Below, piece by piece: positions 1 through 6,313 of a stretch of DNA of 14,668 nucleotides. How positions within the stretch are numbered: position 1 is the stretch's first letter; every line of letters begins with the position of its first letter. The position numbers were made by a program, and so were the translations under genes. A model generated the notes under the pieces. The model was not told the origin of the DNA. It was given only the letters and a program-made list of their open reading frames with translations, and searched no databases. The stretch is from an uncultured Actinomycetes bacterium (GTDB lineage: Bacteria > Actinomycetota > Actinomycetes > Nanopelagicales > Nanopelagicaceae): assembly GCA_903827345.1 (NCBI GenBank), contig CAIKID010000074.1, positions 1 through 14,668 on the forward strand, written 5' to 3'.

Positions 1-78
1 ATGTACGTGAGTATTTTCGGTATCACTCCAATACGCACTGGGACCCTGCTTCAGAGTTTTTATTCACCTCTCCGTTTG

Positions 79-360
79 TCACCTTGCGGCAGGAGTTTGA
101 TTGAGTTTGCTAGCATTCCAAATTGACATCAGATTTGACCAGTTTGAGGCATAAATACTTGCAACCGATGTGGACGATGGAGCCGTTAAATTCTTCGAGA
201 TTGTCTGGGGCTTCACGGTTAGAGCAGAAGCGGATCTGGCAGAAATCGAGACAGAGAGCGTTGTGGTGATGAGAGCCAAGGCTAAAAACCCCGCCAATGA
301 AGATTTGAATCTCCAAATGTGTCCAGAACGAGTCAACTTGCTTGCTCTAAAATGTGTCAT
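79..360 (-). CDS. Short exported protein, probably a truncated remnant
   Basis: This is a 93-residue ORF I do not recognise. The N-terminus is a textbook Sec signal peptide: a basic stretch (K8 to K19), a hydrophobic core from about residue 20 to 40 (SSLAGFLALALITTTLSVSI), and an AxA-type cleavage site near SASA at residues 43-46. Only about 47 residues of Ser/Thr/Asn-rich mature chain follow before a TGA. That is short for a secreted protein, and a second in-frame TGA lies four codons further on. The frame is then open to the window edge, encoding a Trp/Tyr/Asp-containing stretch (QGPSAYWSDTENTHVH). This pattern fits the decayed 5' end of a longer exported protein, though a genuine small exported peptide is possible. 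No Shine-Dalgarno is visible. A possible -10 ends seven bases before the ATG, so leaderless expression is plausible. The ORF is divergent from the first ROK gene. Confidence 0.5.
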   Translation of the reverse strand: MTHFRASKLTRSGHIWRFKSSLAGFLALALITTTLSVSISARSASALTVKPQTISKNLTAPSSTSVASIYASNWSNLMSIWNASKLNQTPAAR

Positions 361-367
361 TCATTAC

Positions 368-396
368 AGACTAAGTTCAATAGTTAATTAAGTCAA
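368..396 (-). promoter_or_regulatory. Possible leaderless promoter for the short exported ORF
   Basis: Read on the minus strand there is TTGACT (391-396), a 17-base spacer, and TAGTCT (368-373), which fits the actinobacterial TANNNT -10. Seven bases separate the -10 from the ATG at 358-360, so transcription would start at or next to the start codon. The fit was judged by eye, and the -10 matches the consensus at only three positions. Confidence 0.35.
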
Positions 397-407
397 GAGA
401 ACTCCAC

Positions 408-1715
408 GTGAACATTTGGGTATCATTTACTCCTGAATTCTCCCCAGAAAGGGGACATTCGCCAGCGAAAGAGGTCGACTTGCCCACTTATCGCAATCGC
501 GTCTACACAGACGTTAATCGATCGGCGATTTTGGCCCATCTCGGCGCGTACGGACCTGTCTCGCGAGCCGAACTCGCCCGCAAATTAGAGGTCACTCCAC
601 CCTTGATCACCCAACTCGTTCGGCAACTAATCAGTGATGGCCTCGTTCAGGAATTGCATTTATCCCCATCCTCCGGAGGACGCCCATCACGGATGCTGGG
701 TTTAGTCTCCACTGCCGGTCATGCCATCGGGGTGAAAATTGCAGTGGAACAGATCACTCTTGTAGAAGTCAGTATTGACGGAGTTGTCGTCCGTTCACTC
801 GATGCACCATTTAACAGCGCTTCGCCCATGGCGGTGACTGCCGTGGCGGAGCTGATTCGAAGTTTCATCGAAGGGGGAGATGCCCATTTGCTCGGCATAG
901 GTGTCGGCGTTCCAGGGGAAATTGATGAGCAAAATGTTGGAATAGTGAATTCAACTCAACTTGGTTGGAACCGCGTCCCACTTGGTTCAACTCTGCGGCA
1001 TGCACTGAATCTTCCAGTCTTCATCGATAACAACGTCAATGCGTTGAGCATGGCCGAGAGACTCTTTGGACAAGGGCGGTTCTTTAAAGATTTCTTGGTG
1101 GTCACAATTGGAACTGGTGTAGGAGCTGGCATAGTCGCAGACGGCAAGGTTTTTCGAGGACATCGTGGTGGTGCTGGAGACTTGGGGCATATACCAGTAG
1201 GAGAAAATGGGCCGATTTGCCAATGCGGAAACCGCAGTTGTCTGGAGGCCTATATTGGTGAGAAAGCTTTAATCAAAATAGCTCAAGAACAAGGAGTCAT
1301 CGGCGAAGGCGAGGGCATTTCGGCTCTTACTAGAAAGGCCGATGAGGGTGATTACGCCGCCAAATTGATATTCAGCCAGGCTGGCAACATGTTGGGACGC
1401 ACCCTGGCCGGGGTTGTCAATGTGCTGGATCCTGAAATCGTCATCATTATGGGAGAAGGAATTGATGCGTGGAGACATTGGTCAAATGGCTTCGGCCCAA
1501 CCTTTCGATCGGCGCTCGCTCCGAGTAAACGAGATGTGGCAATCGGTGTGGAAACCTGGCGGGATGACAGTTGGGCCAGAGGAGCTGCATGTCTAGTTTT
1601 AGCAATTCCTTTTGATCTGGCGGAGATTGCCGGGGACCAAGGAGAATTGGTAAGAGTACGACTTCGGGCTGGCGCAAATTCACTCACCACTTTTGAGCCT
1701 AAGTTATCCAGCTAA
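408..1715 (+). CDS. ROK-family transcriptional regulator (first of tandem pair)
   Basis: Likely a sugar-responsive repressor of the downstream glucan operon. An N-terminal winged helix-turn-helix (about residues 36-85, with SRAELARKLEVTPPLITQL) is followed by a ROK sugar-kinase-like fold. The zinc site is visible as H261 and C271-x-C273-G-x3-C278-LE. The ATP-binding DxGGT motif of true ROK kinases is absent. The kinase catalytic Asp of the E-N-D motif is replaced: the sequence is D207-N208-N209. A catalytic role is therefore unlikely. The ExGH sugar motif reads D258-L-G-H261. Starts: GTG at 408 gives 435 residues with an odd N-terminal tail. TTG at 480 is preceded by AAAGAGG five bases upstream, gives 411 residues, and may be the real start. 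The paralogue at 1876 is clearly related, so a tandem duplication is likely. The inducer is unknown. Confidence 0.88.
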   Translation: MNIWVSFTPEFSPERGHSPAKEVDLPTYRNRVYTDVNRSAILAHLGAYGPVSRAELARKLEVTPPLITQLVRQLISDGLVQELHLSPSSGGRPSRMLGLVSTAGHAIGVKIAVEQITLVEVSIDGVVVRSLDAPFNSASPMAVTAVAELIRSFIEGGDAHLLGIGVGVPGEIDEQNVGIVNSTQLGWNRVPLGSTLRHALNLPVFIDNNVNALSMAERLFGQGRFFKDFLVVTIGTGVGAGIVADGKVFRGHRGGAGDLGHIPVGENGPICQCGNRSCLEAYIGEKALIKIAQEQGVIGEGEGISALTRKADEGDYAAKLIFSQAGNMLGRTLAGVVNVLDPEIVIIMGEGIDAWRHWSNGFGPTFRSALAPSKRDVAIGVETWRDDSWARGAACLVLAIPFDLAEIAGDQGELVRVRLRAGANSLTTFEPKLSS

Positions 1716-1727
1716 TTACAAATTGGG

Positions 1728-1752
1728 TTCGTAATTTTGGTTTCATTACGAA
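1728..1752. promoter_or_regulatory. 8-bp inverted repeat after the first ROK gene
   Basis: TTCGTAAT (1728-1735) and ATTACGAA (1745-1752) are perfectly complementary across a 9-base loop, starting 13 bases after the stop codon of the first ROK gene. The stem is AT-rich with only two G-C pairs, and no T tract follows. It would make a weak terminator. It could equally be an operator half-site pair in front of the second ROK gene. Confidence 0.35.
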
Positions 1753-1803
1753 ATCGTTATAAAAAACAAATCACATTTCCTTGCACTTTCCCTTTACCTC
1801 AAA

Positions 1804-1833
1804 TTAACCTCTTCTTCACATACTTACTAAAGT
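1804..1833 (+). promoter_or_regulatory. Tentative promoter of the second ROK gene
   Basis: TTAACC (1804-1809), an 18-base spacer, and TAAAGT (1828-1833) give a four-of-six match to each bacterial consensus hexamer. The -10 element overlaps the palindrome at 1821-1838, which is where an autorepressor would bind. The assignment is by eye only. Confidence 0.25.
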
Positions 1834-1838
1834 AAGTA
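1821..1838. promoter_or_regulatory. Perfect 18-bp palindrome, candidate ROK operator
   Basis: The sequence is TACTTACT, AA, AGTAAGTA, with perfect 8-base arms around a 2-base centre. The right half, AAAGTAAGTA (1829-1838), recurs as a direct repeat at 1842-1851, thirteen bases on. That gives three related half-sites within 31 bp, ending about 24 bases before the ATG of the second ROK gene. Position and symmetry suggest autoregulation by one or both ROK proteins. No binding data are implied. Confidence 0.5.
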
Positions 1839-1875
1839 AAGAAAGTAAGTAGTTGAATTGTCTGAAGGGAAATAG

Positions 1876-3066
1876 ATGCGCGACAGCACGAATGAAGTCT
1901 TGAGAGCCATTGCAACCAATGGACCAGTCTCTCGGGCACAGCTGACGCGAGATCTAGGGCTAAGTGGACCGACCCTCACCCAGGCGACTAGATATCTATT
2001 CGAGCGAGGATTGATTACTGAAATTCAGCAATCCCCCTCGACGGGTGGTCGTCCGGCTACATTGTTGGGGCTTGTCGCCAATGCGGGACAGGTACTTGGC
2101 GTCAAGCTTGCCGACAATCACGCTGTAGGTATCTGCATAAATCTCCAATCTGAAATCCTATGGAGTTTCGAAGAGCCCTTTAGTTCACGTGGTGAAGAAG
2201 CAATTAAGGAGCTAATTTCGCTGCTCAAAAAGAACACTAAAAAAGTCAAGGGGCAGCTTCTTGGAATCGGGATTGGAATACCTGGAGTCGTATCATCTAA
2301 CGATTCTGGATTAGCTAATTCTGCAATGTTGAGTTGGAACGATGTCAATGTCGGAAAACGAATCTCGAAAGCCCTCAGTACTCCTGTGCTCATCGAGAAC
2401 GATGTAAATACTCTCGCTATCGCAGAGAGTCTCTACGGTCATGGCCGTGATGTTAGCAACTTCATCACGATAACCCTCGGTCGCGGAATTGGTATGGGAC
2501 TAGTAATCAACGGAGAACTTTATGCCGGCTCACACGGTGCTGGTGAATTTGGTCATGTAAATGCGGTAAATGGCGGAGTCCAGTGTGAATGCGGAAAATT
2601 TGGTTGCCTTGAAACAATAGCTTCAAGCCCAGCTATCCATAAAGTTGCAGTTGCAGCTGGCTATATTTCAAAGAATACCTCCATGACAAAGTTGTGGGAC
2701 CTCGCAAGGAAAAACAAGAAGATGGCAAAAGCTCTTTTCGAGGCACCTTCAAAACAACTGGGAATCTCCGTGGCTAATGTGATCAACGTAATTGGACCTG
2801 AATTGGTGTTTATTAGCGGTGAAGGAGTCGAGGGCTGGGATCTTTGGGAAGCCACATTTAGAGAAACTCTAGATTCTCATGTGGTCTCCACCATGAGCGG
2901 ATTTGATATAGAAGTTGATCCGTGGGATGACACAAAATGGGCCCTCGGAGCAACTGCAATCGTTCTGCAAGCATCTCTGAGTCGGAATCAGCGGGTTAAC
3001 GCCAACGTCATCGAAGTTAAAAATCGATTGCGCATTGCCGCAAAATCTGAAGTCAAGGTTTCTTAA
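1876..3066 (+). CDS. ROK-family transcriptional regulator (second of tandem pair)
   Basis: A 396-residue regulator paralogous to the gene at 408. The winged helix-turn-helix spans roughly residues 1-62 (SRAQLTRDLGLSGPTLTQA). The ROK domain follows, with zinc-site residues H227 and C237-x-C239-G-x2-G-C244-LE. Unlike its neighbour it keeps E174-N175-D176 and E224-F-G-H227, the sugar-contacting and catalytic-type motifs of ROK kinases. It still lacks the DxGGT phosphate-binding motif, so it probably binds sugar without phosphorylating it. The start is supported by GAAGGGA five bases upstream of the ATG. It lies 181 bases before the binding-protein gene on the same strand. It is the best candidate for the repressor of that operon, possibly with the first ROK protein reading a different ligand. 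Confidence 0.9.
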   Translation: MRDSTNEVLRAIATNGPVSRAQLTRDLGLSGPTLTQATRYLFERGLITEIQQSPSTGGRPATLLGLVANAGQVLGVKLADNHAVGICINLQSEILWSFEEPFSSRGEEAIKELISLLKKNTKKVKGQLLGIGIGIPGVVSSNDSGLANSAMLSWNDVNVGKRISKALSTPVLIENDVNTLAIAESLYGHGRDVSNFITITLGRGIGMGLVINGELYAGSHGAGEFGHVNAVNGGVQCECGKFGCLETIASSPAIHKVAVAAGYISKNTSMTKLWDLARKNKKMAKALFEAPSKQLGISVANVINVIGPELVFISGEGVEGWDLWEATFRETLDSHVVSTMSGFDIEVDPWDDTKWALGATAIVLQASLSRNQRVNANVIEVKNRLRIAAKSEVKVS

Positions 3067-3117
3067 TGTCTAATAATCAGAGAGACCGTTACGCGGTCGC
3101 AGAGGCGGGAGGTGGAT

Positions 3118-3141
3118 TTATTTTAAAGAAATCTTAAATAA
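3118..3141. promoter_or_regulatory. AT-rich imperfect palindrome, candidate operator of the sugar operon
   Basis: TTATTT and AAATAA form perfect 6-base outer arms around 12 bases with partial inner symmetry; eight of twelve positions pair overall. The E. coli ROK repressors Mlc and NagC bind AT-rich palindromes with similar outer halves. The site lies 106 bases upstream of the binding-protein start, a sensible place for an operator. Low complexity makes chance a real possibility. Confidence 0.3.
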
Positions 3142-3235
3142 GGACAATTGAGAGAAATCCTCGTTTCTTTCAAGATTTTCTTATCTAAATCCCCATAGCA
3201 ATTAGTTTATTAATGAAATTCCTCACCTAAATGAT

Positions 3236-3240
3236 AGGAG
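3236..3240 (+). promoter_or_regulatory. Shine-Dalgarno of the binding-protein gene
   Basis: AGGAG lies seven bases before the ATG at 3248. It is the best ribosome binding site on the plus strand here, consistent with high expression of the binding protein. It also decides against the out-of-frame ATG at 3243. Confidence 0.7.
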
Positions 3241-3247
3241 TAATGAA

Positions 3248-4516
3248 ATGCTCTACAGAAATAGATCGGCATGGAAAAAGCGTTCACTGGCTTTACTTGC
3301 GGTCGGGTCTCTCATGGCTGTATCCAGCGTTCTTCCAAGCGCTAATGCAGCAACTGCAAAGAAAGTTACCGTAACGTTTTGGACTTCATATTCCACGTCG
3401 GAAACTCCAACTCTTGAAAAAACGCTTATACCGGCCTTTGAAAAAGCCAATCCAAATATCATTATCAAGCATGTAACTTTCAGCCATGATGATCTTTATC
3501 AGAAGCTTTTAACCAGCGCTATGACAAACACCCTTCCAGATGTAGTTCGCTCAGATATCACCTGGGTGCCAACATTTGCACAGGGTCATGTATTTGCGCA
3601 GTTAGATGGCAAGATGGCTGGCTTTGCATCAATTTCCAAAACTGTGTACCCAGGTACCTTATCGACTAACTACTACGCAGGTCATTATTACGGCCTTCCA
3701 CTTGACACCAATACCCGTGTTATGTTTGCAAACACGGATGCCTTTGCAAAGGCAGGAATCACCACGCTTCCAAAAACCTTTGCAGATATGTTGGCTGATG
3801 CTCCATTACTTAAGGCTCAAGGCATCTATCTCTACGGTGATGGTGGTACCGGTGGATGGAACGTCTTGCCATGGATTTGGTCAGCAGGTGGCGCAGTCAC
3901 AAATGCAACCAACACGACAGCCAAAGGTTACATAAATGGTGCTAAGACCGTTTCTGCAGTTCAATTCCTCACCGACCTGTACAAAGCTGGAGCAATTCCA
4001 GATTCCATGCTCGGTGCCTCTGGAGGACTAAGCACTTACGATGGTGTAGCCAAAGGAAATTATGCAATGACCCTAGACGGTCCTTGGATGAATCCAATCT
4101 GGGCAGGCGGATATCCTGACTTCAAGCCAGTTGAAGCCCTCGTTCCAGCTGGTGCTGCTGGTAGCAGTAGCGTTGTCGGAGGAGAAGACATCAACTTGAT
4201 CTCTCGAAGCAAAAACACGGCGGCAGCTGAGAAATTCATTGCCTTCATGCTTTCGAAGAGTGCTCAACTCGCTATGACAAAAGCCGGTCAATTGTCAGTG
4301 CTTAACAGTTTGACCAGTCAAGTAACTGCGATCCATCCTTACTACGCAACCTTCCTCACACAATTGAAAACGGCGAAGGCTCGTACACCCGTTCCAAACT
4401 ATCCAAAGATTGACGCAGTAATATCAACTCAAGTAGCCCTTGCTATGCAGGGCAAACTAACCGCACAACAAGCAATGGATGGGGCAGCAGCGCAAATTGA
4501 GCCTCTTCTCAAGTAA
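3248..4516 (+). CDS. Extracellular sugar-binding protein of an ABC importer (SBP family 1)
   Basis: The substrate-capturing component of a CUT1-type (MalE-like) importer, here most likely for alpha-glucan oligosaccharides. The 422-residue length is typical. The signal peptide has a basic start (R4 to R12), a hydrophobic core at about residues 14-30, and a signal peptidase I site A32-N33-A34. The mature chain opens with the usual VTFWTSYS strand and shows a PAFEKANPNI segment and a typical binding-protein middle (YDGVAKGNYAMTLDGPW). No lipobox Cys is present near the cleavage site, although Gram-positive binding proteins are usually lipoproteins; see findings. It is first in the operon, with two permease genes directly downstream. 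The exact sugar cannot be read from the sequence; an isomaltooligosaccharide is inferred from the hydrolases encoded downstream. Confidence 0.92.
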   Translation: MLYRNRSAWKKRSLALLAVGSLMAVSSVLPSANAATAKKVTVTFWTSYSTSETPTLEKTLIPAFEKANPNIIIKHVTFSHDDLYQKLLTSAMTNTLPDVVRSDITWVPTFAQGHVFAQLDGKMAGFASISKTVYPGTLSTNYYAGHYYGLPLDTNTRVMFANTDAFAKAGITTLPKTFADMLADAPLLKAQGIYLYGDGGTGGWNVLPWIWSAGGAVTNATNTTAKGYINGAKTVSAVQFLTDLYKAGAIPDSMLGASGGLSTYDGVAKGNYAMTLDGPWMNPIWAGGYPDFKPVEALVPAGAAGSSSVVGGEDINLISRSKNTAAAEKFIAFMLSKSAQLAMTKAGQLSVLNSLTSQVTAIHPYYATFLTQLKTAKARTPVPNYPKIDAVISTQVALAMQGKLTAQQAMDGAAAQIEPLLK

Positions 4517-5465
4517 AAGAAGTCGATCAACATTGGCCAGCACACCCGTGCTGGCCAATGTTCCTCATCGACAACCCAAATCATCAAAAGCGGGTTTTGT
4601 CCCCTATATATTTCTAGCGCCGGGATTTCTTCTCTTCGTAGTCATGATTATTTATCCAATTCTTAGAGCTCTACAAATTAGCTTCTACAACTGGGGGGTC
4701 TTTCCAGGAAGTACGACCACTTTTCTTGGATTGCACCAATATGTCCGCGAGTTCCATGATCCAGTGTTCTGGCGAGCACTTGAGAACTCTACGTTCTACA
4801 CAATTTTCACGGTGCCATTTCAAATCATTTTTGGTTTAATGGTGGCCCTCTTACTCGTTCGAAAAATTCCTGGACGAGGTCTTTTCAGAGCGCTCTTCTA
4901 CATTCCCGTCGTTACAAGCTGGGTTGTTGTGTCGCTTCTCTTTAAATTTCTATTTAGTACTGACTCGGGATTCGTAAATTGGATCCTTCACGCTTTGCAC
5001 TTGTCATCCCACAACATTGGATGGCTTGATACACGCTGGCCCTCAATGATCACTATCGGGATTCTTGGAATTTGGAAAGGAGTCGGTTGGTCAATGTTGA
5101 TTTTCTTAGCGGCTCTGATGGGAGTTCCTGAAACACTAACCGAAGCCGCCGCAATTGATGGAGCTGGACCTTGGCGCACATTTATAAGCGTCACGCTCCC
5201 CTCCATTCGATTAACTCTTAGTTTCGTCACAATCATGTTGGTTATCGGAAGTCTTAATGTTTTCACCTCTGCCTACATAATGACTGGGGGTGGGCCTCAG
5301 CAACAGACGGAGGTTGTATTAAGTTACATGTATCACCAAGCTTTCAATTTTCTAGATTTCGGCTATGGATCAGCCCTCGCATTCACGCTAGCAATGATCG
5401 TATTCGCTATTTCATTTGTTCAGATGAGGCTTTTCAGAGGCGGCGTCTCGCGGGTGGTCCGATGA
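4479..5465 (+). CDS. Sugar ABC transporter permease, MalF type
   Basis: A membrane-spanning subunit of the importer with about six transmembrane helices; the first is near FLAPGFLLFVVMIIYPIL. The EAA loop that docks the ATPase is intact near EAAAIDGAGPWRTF and ends in LP. The start is uncertain. ATG at 4479 overlaps the binding-protein gene by 38 bases, has no Shine-Dalgarno, and adds a basic 18-residue tail. TTG at 4533 has AAGAAG ten bases upstream. GTG at 4548 is also in frame. Both later candidates lie inside the hairpin at 4529-4562. Translational coupling to the upstream gene is likely with any of them. It overlaps the next permease by four bases (ATGA). Confidence 0.9.
   Translation: MGQQRKLSLFSSKRSRSTLASTPVLANVPHRQPKSSKAGFVPYIFLAPGFLLFVVMIIYPILRALQISFYNWGVFPGSTTTFLGLHQYVREFHDPVFWRALENSTFYTIFTVPFQIIFGLMVALLLVRKIPGRGLFRALFYIPVVTSWVVVSLLFKFLFSTDSGFVNWILHALHLSSHNIGWLDTRWPSMITIGILGIWKGVGWSMLIFLAALMGVPETLTEAAAIDGAGPWRTFISVTLPSIRLTLSFVTIMLVIGSLNVFTSAYIMTGGGPQQQTEVVLSYMYHQAFNFLDFGYGSALAFTLAMIVFAISFVQMRLFRGGVSRVVR
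4529..4562 (+). promoter_or_regulatory. Perfect 15-bp intercistronic hairpin
   Basis: AACATTGGCCAGCAC (4529-4543) and GTGCTGGCCAATGTT (4548-4562) pair perfectly across the loop ACCC. The hairpin starts 12 bases after the stop codon of the binding-protein gene. No T run follows, so it is not a classical Rho-independent terminator. A 3' stabilising stem for the binding-protein mRNA, or a partial attenuator or translation block lowering permease expression, would fit, as is known between binding-protein and permease genes in other sugar operons. It encloses the alternative TTG and GTG starts of the permease. Confidence 0.7.
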
Positions 5466-6307
5466 TTACCGGAAGTAAAAGGAAGAAAATTACACTCAGA
5501 ACGTTGCGCTATCTCACCCTTATAGCTGGCGCCGCAATAATGATTACACCATTTCTATATCTTTTTGCGACCTCCTTCAAACCGCAGCTATATTTGTTCG
5601 AAATTCCGCCGCAGTTCATTCCGAAACATCCAACTCTTAGCAATTACACCGATGCTTGGACATCTAATAGTTTTGGCCATTACTTTGCTAACTCAGTATT
5701 TGTTTCCGTGGTTTCAACGGGAGTTTCTGCGCTTCTCTCGGCGATGATGGCTTATGCCTTCGCACGTTTCAATTTTCGCGGTCAAAATATAATGTTTTGG
5801 ATGTTACTTGTCGGCTTAATGGTTCCCGGAATGATGCTCCTCATTCCTCAATATTTGTTGGCCAATCAACTGCATTTGATCGATTCGCTTATAGGACTCA
5901 TAGTTTTCTATGTAGCCACGAATCTTGCTTTCAATACCTTTCTGTTAAGAGGGTTCTTTGAAGAGATACCGTGGGAACTGGAAGAAGCCATGATCATGGA
6001 TGGGGCTGGACCTTTTAGACGGTTCTTTAGATTGATCCTGCCCCTATCAAGACCAGCCTTGGCAACAGTCAGTATTTTCACTTTCCTTGCTTGCTGGGAT
6101 GAATATGTTTGGGCACTCACCATAATCAACGATCCGAGCAAACGGACTCTTCCCATTGCTATTTCGATATTCCAAGGCCAGCACCTAACGAATTGGGGAT
6201 TAGTTTTCGCCGCCTCAACGATCACAATCATTCCCGTAATTCTTGTATTCGCAATTTTCCAACGACAGTTTGTTCGCGGTCTTACCGCAGATGCCTTGAA
6301 AGGATAA
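5462..6307 (+). CDS. Sugar ABC transporter permease, MalG type
   Basis: The second membrane subunit of the importer: 281 residues, about six transmembrane helices, with the first at roughly residues 13-35. The EAA motif is clear near EEAMIMDGAGPFRRFFRL and ends in LP. The C-terminal FQRQFVRGLTADALKG is typical of MalG-like permeases. The ATG overlaps the previous stop (ATGA at 5462-5465), which indicates translational coupling. No ABC ATPase gene lies in this operon, so the pair probably uses an MsmK/UgpC-like ATPase encoded elsewhere. Confidence 0.93.
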   Translation: MITGSKRKKITLRTLRYLTLIAGAAIMITPFLYLFATSFKPQLYLFEIPPQFIPKHPTLSNYTDAWTSNSFGHYFANSVFVSVVSTGVSALLSAMMAYAFARFNFRGQNIMFWMLLVGLMVPGMMLLIPQYLLANQLHLIDSLIGLIVFYVATNLAFNTFLLRGFFEEIPWELEEAMIMDGAGPFRRFFRLILPLSRPALATVSIFTFLACWDEYVWALTIINDPSKRTLPIAISIFQGQHLTNWGLVFAASTITIIPVILVFAIFQRQFVRGLTADALKG

Positions 6308-6313
6308 GAGTAA

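Noticed and set aside
170..391. A 73-codon plus-strand ORF in the left region
   Set aside because: It is antisense to the signal-peptide ORF, has no ribosome site and no recognisable protein features. The minus-strand frame is far more protein-like at its N-terminus.
1352..1690. A 112-codon minus-strand ORF inside the first ROK gene
   Set aside because: It lies fully antisense to a well-supported ROK domain, and its composition is that of a shadow frame.
408..3066. The two ROK proteins as glucokinases
   Set aside because: Both have N-terminal winged helix-turn-helix domains and lack the DxGGT ATP motif; the first also lacks the catalytic Asp.
3084..3098. GACCG-TTACG-CGGTC hairpin as terminator of the second ROK gene
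   Set aside because: There are only five base pairs and no T tract directly after it. Too weak to list as a feature, though it may contribute to RNA structure.
3606..3935. A 109-codon plus-strand ORF in another frame of the binding-protein gene
   Set aside because: It overlaps a complete, typical binding-protein sequence and shows no features of its own.
5908..6231. A 107-codon minus-strand ORF inside the second permease gene
   Set aside because: It is antisense to conserved permease sequence, with no start signals or known motif.
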